Below, one piece after another: positions 37,142 through 43,693 of a stretch of 43,693 nt of DNA. The notes below the pieces were generated by a model. That model was not told the DNA's origin, ran no database searches, and saw only the letters and a list, made by a program, of their open reading frames with translations. Where the stretch lies: NCBI GenBank assembly GCA_007130155.1, contig SLTB01000024.1:1-43693 (forward strand), read 5' to 3'. The DNA comes from Pseudomonadales bacterium (lineage in GTDB: Bacteria > Pseudomonadota > Gammaproteobacteria > Pseudomonadales > Azotimanducaceae). How positions within the stretch are numbered: position 1 is the first letter of the stretch; each line of letters starts with the position of its first letter. A program made the position numbers and the translations under genes.

Positions 37142-37893
37142 AGTGCTGGCTCCTGCTCCTGCTCCTGGCCACATGCTGCGCCGGGGCAGACCAGCCCGAT
37201 CGCCGCTCCGGCTACAGCCTGCTGGGGCCCGATCTGAGAGCGCTGCAGGACGACGATTTCGCCAATCCAGGCATGCTGTGGGTGGACCGCGGTGAGCGGC
37301 TGTGGAACGCAGCCAGTGGCCCGAACCAACAGAGCTGCCGGGACTGCCATGGAGACCCCGTCAACCTGCGTGACCTCGCCAACCGGCTGCCACGCTTCGA
37401 TGCCACGACCAACCGCCTCGACAACCTGGACATGCTGATTCGCCAGTGCCGAACGCAGCGACAGCAGGCCGAGGCACTGACTCATGAAAGCGAGGATCTG
37501 CTGGCGCTGACGACCCTCGTCGCCCATCAATCCCGCGGGCTACCGCTCGAGGTGGTCGTCGATGGGCCCGCAAGCACAGCCTTCGAACAGGGGCGAGCCA
37601 GTTTCGAGCGCCGCCGCGGCCAGCTCGATCTGTCCTGCGCCGATTGCCACGAAAAGCTGCGGGGCGCGCGGCTGCGCGGCGAGACCATCAGTGCCGGCAT
37701 GGTCAACGGCTTTCCACTGTACCGCCTGACATGGGAAGGTCTCGGTTCCAGGCAGCGCATGATCCGCTGGTGCAACGAGGCGGTCCGTGCCAAGCCCATG
37801 GACCCGGAAAGCCAACGGGCGCTGGCGCTGGAACTCTATCTCGCCTGGCGCTCCCGCGGGCTAGCCCTCGAGGCACCCGCAGTGCGCAGATGA
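37138..37893 (+). CDS. soxA: SoxA-like diheme cytochrome c
   Basis: CRDCH and CADCH heme motifs; LIRQCRTQRQQAEAL and RMIRWCNEAVRAKP cysteine regions expected in SoxA; ATGA overlap with soxZ. Confidence 0.88.
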   Translation: MKCWLLLLLLATCCAGADQPDRRSGYSLLGPDLRALQDDDFANPGMLWVDRGERLWNAASGPNQQSCRDCHGDPVNLRDLANRLPRFDATTNRLDNLDMLIRQCRTQRQQAEALTHESEDLLALTTLVAHQSRGLPLEVVVDGPASTAFEQGRASFERRRGQLDLSCADCHEKLRGARLRGETISAGMVNGFPLYRLTWEGLGSRQRMIRWCNEAVRAKPMDPESQRALALELYLAWRSRGLALEAPAVRR

Positions 37894-37951
37894 ACCCCGG
37901 GGAGCGCCAATTCAAAGCGTTTCATGGCCCCAGACCCAGTCGAGGAGCACC

Positions 37952-38950
37952 ATGGTCAGCAAGGCAGCCAAGCACATCGAACTGGGAACGGGCCACGGAC
38001 TGCGGGCGCGCATCTCCAATTGGGGTGTCTACCTGACTGAGCTGTGGCCCGACAACCAGCGCGACGTGGTGCTTTCCCATGCCGATGACGGTGGCCGCCG
38101 CGGCGACAGCCTGCATTTGGGCTGCATCATCGGCCGCCACGCCAATCGTATCCGCGATGGATTCTTCGAACTCGACGGCTGGCAGCATCAACTGACGCGC
38201 AACGCCGACAACAATCATCTCCACGGGGGCCACGCCGGATTTCATCAGCAGCACTGGCAGGTGATGACCCAGGTGCCGGAGCAGGTCCACTTGAGGCTGC
38301 GTTCCCCCGACGGCCAGGAGGGCTACCCGGGCAATCTGGATGTCGATGCGATCATTTCACTGCCGAACACCCACTGCCTGCGTCTCGAACTGACGGCAGT
38401 GACCGACGCGCCGACACCGGTGAACCTGACCTGGCATCCGTACTTCAACCTCGCCGGCCATGCCAGCGGATCAGCCGGAGATCACCGGATACAGATCGAC
38501 GCGGATCAGTTCCTCCCCATGACCAGCGAGTTCTGTCCCAGCGGCGAGATCATGGCGGTGGACGGCACGCCCTTCGATCTGCGCGAACCCCAGACCATCG
38601 CTCCGCTGCTACAGGCGCGCCATCCACAGCTGCTGGTGGGGGAAGGCTTCGATCATTGCTTCCTGATTCGCGGTACGGGCCTTCGCCGTGCCGCACGGCT
38701 CGAAGCCCCCGACGCCAGCTTGGCCATGGAAGTCTGGAGCACCCAGGTTGGCCTGCAGTTCTATACCGGCAACACACTGATGCTGCCGCAGGGAGCCAAA
38801 GGCGGCGCCCACTATCGCCGCCTGTCAGGCATCTGCCTGGAGCCCCAAGGCCTGCCCGATGCCCCCAATCATGGCCACTTCACCAGCACCATCCTGCGGC
38901 CCGGGGAGCGCTACCACCAGATCATCGAGTACCGCTTCGAAGTCGGCTGA
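37952..38950 (+). CDS. Aldose 1-epimerase (galactose mutarotase)
   Basis: IIGRHANRIRDGFFELDG, NHLHGGHAGFHQQHW, NLTWHPYFNLAGHA, QFYTGN. Confidence 0.93.
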   Translation: MVSKAAKHIELGTGHGLRARISNWGVYLTELWPDNQRDVVLSHADDGGRRGDSLHLGCIIGRHANRIRDGFFELDGWQHQLTRNADNNHLHGGHAGFHQQHWQVMTQVPEQVHLRLRSPDGQEGYPGNLDVDAIISLPNTHCLRLELTAVTDAPTPVNLTWHPYFNLAGHASGSAGDHRIQIDADQFLPMTSEFCPSGEIMAVDGTPFDLREPQTIAPLLQARHPQLLVGEGFDHCFLIRGTGLRRAARLEAPDASLAMEVWSTQVGLQFYTGNTLMLPQGAKGGAHYRRLSGICLEPQGLPDAPNHGHFTSTILRPGERYHQIIEYRFEVG

Positions 38951-38973
38951 CATCAGTCGGCCGCGACCAGCTC

Positions 38974-39021
38974 GTGGGAGCCCGCCCTGCGGGCGATCGC
39001 GCGCGCCCTGCGCGCTCCCAC
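38974..39021. repeat. REPIN-like inverted pair
   Basis: GTGGGAGCCCGCCCTGCGGGCGATCGCGCGCGCCCTGCGCGCTCCCAC. Confidence 0.78.
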
Positions 39022-39058
39022 AGAAGGCAGCGCGCAGAGTGCTCCAACGGGAGAGTCG

Positions 39059-39682
39059 TCAGTCCGACCACTGCTCCCAGTGCAGGACCTCTTCCACCGG
39101 CTTGCGGCGCAGCGGCCCAAACTTCATCAGCGGCTTGCCCAGCGCCACGGTGGCTCCCAGGTAGACGTCATCGGGGATGGCCAGTTCGCGACGGAAATCC
39201 GCCTCGCAGGTCATGTGGAAGGTCGTGAATGCAGAACCTAAGCCCATGGCCCGGGCTGCCAGGATCAGGTTCTGGGCCGCCGGATACACCGCCGACCAGA
39301 CGAAACGCTCATTGGGCGCCTGGGGCGGATAGACATTGCGCGCAGCCACCACGATGAAGGCCGGCACCTCGGCGAAGTGCTTCACCAGATGGCCCGCGTT
39401 GGTCATCATGACCTTCTCAGGCCCCTCAGGCATGGCTTCAACCTGCGCGAACATGGGTCCCATGACAGCCTCAATGCTTGCACCGAGGCGCGCCTTGCGC
39501 TCAGGATCCGTCAGCACAACGAACCCCCAGCCCTGGCTGTTACCCGGGTTCGAGGCCCGGGTTGCGGCCCAGACGAGCTTCTCCAGCGTGGCCTTCGGAA
39601 TGGGATCAGGCGCCAGCCGGCGAATCGCCCGGCAGGTACCCATCATCTCGAGGAATGCCTCTCCTGCATCTGTGCCCGTCAT
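39059..39682 (-). CDS. Nitroreductase family protein
   Basis: MGTCRAIRRLAPDPIPKATLEKLVWAATRASNPGNSQGWGFVVLTD...AAQNLILAARAMGLGSAFTTF. Confidence 0.9.
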   Translation of the reverse strand: MTGTDAGEAFLEMMGTCRAIRRLAPDPIPKATLEKLVWAATRASNPGNSQGWGFVVLTDPERKARLGASIEAVMGPMFAQVEAMPEGPEKVMMTNAGHLVKHFAEVPAFIVVAARNVYPPQAPNERFVWSAVYPAAQNLILAARAMGLGSAFTTFHMTCEADFRRELAIPDDVYLGATVALGKPLMKFGPLRRKPVEEVLHWEQWSD

Positions 39683-39893
39683 TGCTCTCATCTCCTGGAC
39701 GTCAATCGAGTCTCGAACTCCTGAAAACCAGCCAGTTCGTTCGCCACTAACGGCTCGCCGCCGAGCATAGAAAGGTCGTGACCGGCCGACAACCAAAGCG
39801 GCACTTTAACGGAAGTGCGATACAAGCGACCCAGCGACGACAGCGACAGCCTGTGCCGCTATGCTTGGCCCCTACCTGTCTTGGGGGTGTCCA

Positions 39894-40493
39894 ATGAGTG
39901 TCTCGACCATCGTCACGCTGGTGGTGCTCGCCCTGTTGCTGTTCGGGCTCATCGCCGTCTACAACCGCCTGGTGACCCTGCGCAACCGCTTCCAGAATGC
40001 CTTTGCCCAGATCGAGGTGCAGCTCAAGCGCCGCTACGACCTCATCCCAAATCTGGTGGAAGTAGCCAAGGGCTACCTCAAGCACGAGCGGGAGACCCTC
40101 GAAGCCGTCATCCAGGCACGCAATCAGGCCCTCGGCGCCCTGCAGGCTGCCGCCAAAGATCCCGGAAGCGCCAGTGCCATGCAGAATCTGCAGGGCGGGG
40201 AGAACATGCTGGCCGGAGCCCTGAGCCGACTCAACATGGTGGTCGAGCAATATCCCGACCTGAAAGCGAACCAGAACATGGCCCAGCTCAGCGAGGAGAT
40301 GACCAGCACCGAGAACCGCATCGCCTTCGCCCGGCAGGCTTTCAACGACTCGGTGATGGCCTTCAACAGCTATCGGCAGAGCTTCCCGCCGGTGGCCGTT
40401 GCCGGCATCTTCGGTTTCGGTCAGGACGCGACTCTGCTGCAGTTCGAGGATGCGGAGCAGATCAGGAAGGCACCGCAGGTGTCATTCCAGTAA
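39894..40493 (+). CDS. LemA family protein
   Basis: YNRLVTLRNRFQNAFAQIEVQLKRRYDLIPNLVEVAKGYLKHERETLEAVIQAR...AQLSEEMTSTENRIAFARQAFNDSVMAFNSYRQSFP. Confidence 0.95.
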   Translation: MSVSTIVTLVVLALLLFGLIAVYNRLVTLRNRFQNAFAQIEVQLKRRYDLIPNLVEVAKGYLKHERETLEAVIQARNQALGALQAAAKDPGSASAMQNLQGGENMLAGALSRLNMVVEQYPDLKANQNMAQLSEEMTSTENRIAFARQAFNDSVMAFNSYRQSFPPVAVAGIFGFGQDATLLQFEDAEQIRKAPQVSFQ

Positions 40494-40521
40494 TCCTGCC
40501 AGTCCAGGGGTGATCTGAAAC

Positions 40522-42558
40522 ATGTCCGGGACCATGGACTTCTTCGAGGCCCAGGCTGCGGCGCATCGCACCACGTTGCGGCTGGTGGGCCTGTTCATCG
40601 GTGCCGTGTTCGCGCTCATTGCGCTCACGGTCTTTCTCGTGGCGGCCACCATCGCCTTCAACATGCCGCCCAGCGGTTATATCAGCCTCGAGAAAATCTT
40701 CTACGCCCTCTCGCCGGGCCTGATTCTCGGCATCGGCGGCAGCGTCATCGGCGTGGTGATCGTCGCCAGTGTGTTCCGGCACCTGAGCCTGTCCCAGGGC
40801 GGCCGTGCCATTGCCGAGAGTCTCGGCGGCCGTCAATTGCCCCCCAACAGCAAGAACCGGGACGAACGCCGGGTCCTCAACGTGGTGGAGGAAATGGCCA
40901 TCGCTTCGGGACTGCCCGTACCGCCTGTCTACGTCATCGACGAGGACGGCATCAACGCCTTCGCAGCAGGCTATAGCCCTGACGACGCCGTTATAGGCGT
41001 CACCCGCGGCACCCTGGAAATGCTCGACCGAGACGAACTCCAGGGCGTCATCGGCCACGAATTCAGCCATATCCTGAACGGCGACATGCGACTGAATATC
41101 CGCCTGATGTCGGTGCTGTTCGGCATTCTGGTGATCGGAATCATCGGGCGTTCACTGCTGATCAGTCGTCCCCGCCGGGGCTTCAGCCAGAGCAGCAGCT
41201 CGCGCCGCGGTGGCGGGGCCGCCCAGGTTGCGATACTGGGTATTGCACTGCTTATGGTGGGCTACATCGGCACCTTTTTCGGCAATCTGATCAAGGCCGC
41301 CGTCAGCCGCCAGCGTGAGTTCTTGGCTGATGCCTCCGCCGTCCAGTTCACCCGCAATCCCGCGGGTCTCGCCGGCGCCCTGCGCAAGATCGGTTCCCTG
41401 TCGGCAACGTCGAAGGTCCGTGATGGGCGTGCCGAGGAAATGAGCCATATGTTCTTCGGCCCGGTGGGCGGCGGCAGAAGCCAGCTGTTCTCCGGGCTTG
41501 CGACGCACCCGCCGCTTGCGGATCGCATTCGCGCAGTGGATCCGGCCTGGGACGGCAAATTTCCGGCTGTGACCCCGCGGGCACACCAGGAGGAGGTCGC
41601 CAGCGACACCGACCGCAAGTTCGCCGCAGCCAGCCAGACGCTCAATCCCCTCGACCCCCTCAATCCAGGGTCGGCAGTGCTGGACGGCCTGCCGCCTGCT
41701 GCCGGTGCAGTACTCGGGGGCGTGATGGCAGCTGGCGTTCTCGCCGACTCGGCTGCAGGGCGCATCGGTCAGGTCACACCCGATGACGTCGATGAAGCCC
41801 ATGTCATCATCGAAGGCATCCCCAAGCCCCTCTATGAAGCCAGCCATGATCCCTACGGGGCCCGCGCCATGATCTACAGCCTGCTGCTGGCATCGGATCA
41901 GGACCTGCTCAATACCCAGATGGCACTGCTCAAGGAACGCGCCGAACCCGGCGTCCCTGAGCTGATCGATGACCTGCGCACGGCACAGAAACAACTGCCT
42001 GCAGGACAGCGCCTGACGCTTTTGCAGCTGGCCATGCCGGCCTTGAAGAGCCTCAGCGAGGCTCAGTTCCGTCGCTTCATCGACACCCTGGCCGCCTTGA
42101 TCCGCTCCGACGGCAGCATCCACGCCTTCGAGTGGGTCCTGCATCAGGTCCTGCTGAAGGAACTCAGCCCCCATTTCGAAGGCGTCCGCCGACGCCGCGC
42201 AGGGCGTCAATCCCTGGGCAACCTGGCGCCGGCCATAGCCACCCTGCTGTCGACCGTCGCCCGGACCGGGCAGGATGACAGCGAAGCCGCCCGCGCCGCC
42301 TATGCGGCCGCCGCGGCTTCCATTGAGCTCGATGACGTCAGCTTCGAAGCCGAACCCGACCCCAACATGGCCCGACTGTCGTCGGCCATGCGTCAGTTGC
42401 GGGATCTTCACCCTCTGGCGCAGCCGCGCCTGCTGAAGGCCTGCATCCAATGTGTGCTGCACAACGGCCGAATTCTCGACGCTGAGCGCGATCTGCTGCA
42501 CGGTGTGGCCGCAGCCCTCGACTGTCCACTGCCGCCGCTGGTCACCGAACACGGATGA
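40522..42558 (+). CDS. M48-family (HtpX-like) membrane metallopeptidase with long C-terminal extension
   Basis: GVIGHEFSHILNGDM (HExxH), REFLADASAVQFTRNP, four hydrophobic segments, then about 320 aa C-terminal helical domain. Confidence 0.9.
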   Translation: MSGTMDFFEAQAAAHRTTLRLVGLFIGAVFALIALTVFLVAATIAFNMPPSGYISLEKIFYALSPGLILGIGGSVIGVVIVASVFRHLSLSQGGRAIAESLGGRQLPPNSKNRDERRVLNVVEEMAIASGLPVPPVYVIDEDGINAFAAGYSPDDAVIGVTRGTLEMLDRDELQGVIGHEFSHILNGDMRLNIRLMSVLFGILVIGIIGRSLLISRPRRGFSQSSSSRRGGGAAQVAILGIALLMVGYIGTFFGNLIKAAVSRQREFLADASAVQFTRNPAGLAGALRKIGSLSATSKVRDGRAEEMSHMFFGPVGGGRSQLFSGLATHPPLADRIRAVDPAWDGKFPAVTPRAHQEEVASDTDRKFAAASQTLNPLDPLNPGSAVLDGLPPAAGAVLGGVMAAGVLADSAAGRIGQVTPDDVDEAHVIIEGIPKPLYEASHDPYGARAMIYSLLLASDQDLLNTQMALLKERAEPGVPELIDDLRTAQKQLPAGQRLTLLQLAMPALKSLSEAQFRRFIDTLAALIRSDGSIHAFEWVLHQVLLKELSPHFEGVRRRRAGRQSLGNLAPAIATLLSTVARTGQDDSEAARAAYAAAAASIELDDVSFEAEPDPNMARLSSAMRQLRDLHPLAQPRLLKACIQCVLHNGRILDAERDLLHGVAAALDCPLPPLVTEHG

Positions 42559-42622
42559 CAGGTCGACAGCGAACGGTCAGGCCGTACAATGCACTCGCAC
42601 CCCCTATGGCAGCCGTTGCTTC

Positions 42623-43693
42623 ATGACCCCCACCGATCCAGATAGAGGACGCTTTCCGGACCCCGAAGCCGACCCTGGGGCAACGATCGCAGCGCTGGAC
42701 CTCGGCTCGAATTCCTTCCACATGATCGTTGCCCGCTTTGCTGGCAGCCGCCTGATGGTCCTCGATCGCCTCAAGGACATGGTAAGGCTGGCAGCAGGTC
42801 TCGATGCCAGCAATCGCCTGAGCCCCCAGGTCGTGGAGCGTGCACTCGCCAGCCTGGAACGCATGGGTCAGCGCGTGCGCGGACTGCCTGAAGGCAGCGT
42901 CCGCGTGGTAGGCACCAACACCCTGCGCAAGGCGCGCAACGGCTTGGCGTTCGTGGAGCGGGCCAGCGCCGCCCTCGGACACGAGGTGGAGATCATTTCC
43001 GGCCGCGAGGAAGCCCGCCTGATCTACCTGGGCGTCTCGCACTCCCTTGAAGACAATCAGGAACGCCGCTTAGTGGTGGACATCGGTGGCGGCTCCACCG
43101 AAGTCATCCTCGGGCGACAATTTCAGCCGCAGACCATGGACAGCCTGTACATGGGTTGTGTGAGCATGAGCGCCGAATTCTTTTCAGGCGGCCGGATCAC
43201 CGCGGCAGCCATGAAGGCAGCAGAGCTTGCAGCCCGCCAGGAACTCGCACCGATCGTCAGCCGCTACCGCAGTCACGGCTGGGACTCAGCTATCGGCGCC
43301 TCTGGGACCATTCTCGCCATCCAGGACGTGGCCGCCGCCCAAGGCTGGGGGAGAGAGGCTATCACCGCTGATGCCCTCAAGCGCCTGCAGGCCCGCCTCG
43401 TCGATGTCGGTCAGGTCGAACGCCTGGCGCTACCCGGTCTTCCAGGTCAGCGGGCGCCCGTGTTTCCTGGCGGTGTCGCCATCCTCGCTGCCATCTTCAA
43501 GTCGCTGGGCATCAAGCAAATGCAAACTTCCATTGGGGCGCTGCGAGAGGGCCTCTTGTGGGACCTTCTCGGGCGTCAGCACCAGTCCGATATTCGCGAG
43601 CAGACCGTCGCCGACCTCAGCGCCCGCTATCACGTCGATCTCGAGCAGGCCCTGGCGGTGCGCAGCACCGCGCTGCGCCTGCTCACGGAAGTG
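42623..43693 (+). CDS. Ppx/GppA family phosphatase (exopolyphosphatase-like), 3' end beyond window
   Basis: IAALDLGSNSFHMIVARF, VRVVGTNTLRKARNG, ISGREEARLIYLGV, LVVDIGGGSTEVILG. Confidence 0.93.
   Translation, partial: MTPTDPDRGRFPDPEADPGATIAALDLGSNSFHMIVARFAGSRLMVLDRLKDMVRLAAGLDASNRLSPQVVERALASLERMGQRVRGLPEGSVRVVGTNTLRKARNGLAFVERASAALGHEVEIISGREEARLIYLGVSHSLEDNQERRLVVDIGGGSTEVILGRQFQPQTMDSLYMGCVSMSAEFFSGGRITAAAMKAAELAARQELAPIVSRYRSHGWDSAIGASGTILAIQDVAAAQGWGREAITADALKRLQARLVDVGQVERLALPGLPGQRAPVFPGGVAILAAIFKSLGIKQMQTSIGALREGLLWDLLGRQHQSDIREQTVADLSARYHVDLEQALAVRSTALRLLTEV

Noticed and set aside
41152-42552. 466-aa minus-strand ORF antisense to the M48 peptidase
   Set aside because: Shadow ORF; the plus-strand protein has HExxH and membrane segments.

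Overview
GC-rich proteobacterial chromosomal window (probably Gammaproteobacteria; inferred from gene content only). About 40 coding regions can be supported from the ORF track and family motifs. No tRNA, rRNA, CRISPR array, phage or transposase gene was recognised.

Main blocks:
- QEGLA/MATCAP-like metallopeptidase (truncated by the window edge).
- Acyl-CoA dehydrogenases.
- Class II photolyase fused to a renalase-like FAD oxidoreductase.
- CDF transporter and ThpR.
- Overlapping operon of two alpha/beta hydrolases, a CinA-C-like/NMNAT-like fusion and a nucleoside deaminase.
- TonB receptor, DUF4168-like protein and MATE transporter.
- Enoyl-CoA hydratase, F420-type LLM protein and SDR.
- Three tandem Hsp20 genes behind a sigma32-like promoter.
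- NavBac-type channel; Lpp-like lipoprotein convergent with an L,D-transpeptidase.
- YbiR-like permease interrupted by an in-frame amber codon; MtfA.
- PNPOx-like protein, flavin reductase and an ACAD-fold oxidase.
- Contiguous ior-like/fcc/soxXYZA block with an atypical SoxY carboxy terminus and no adjacent soxB.
- Aldose epimerase, nitroreductase, LemA, M48 peptidase and Ppx/GppA.

The most unusual non-coding signal is a set of dispersed intergenic repeats:
- A ~240-270 bp terminal-inverted-repeat family: four copies plus one terminal remnant, YTAG-like flanks, and a variable palindromic centre.
- A second inverted-repeat family with two copies, one abutting a family-1 copy and one carrying a 4x16 bp tandem expansion.
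- REP/REPIN-like palindromes with a GTGGGAGC head.

All assignments come from reading motifs by eye. No database search was run.
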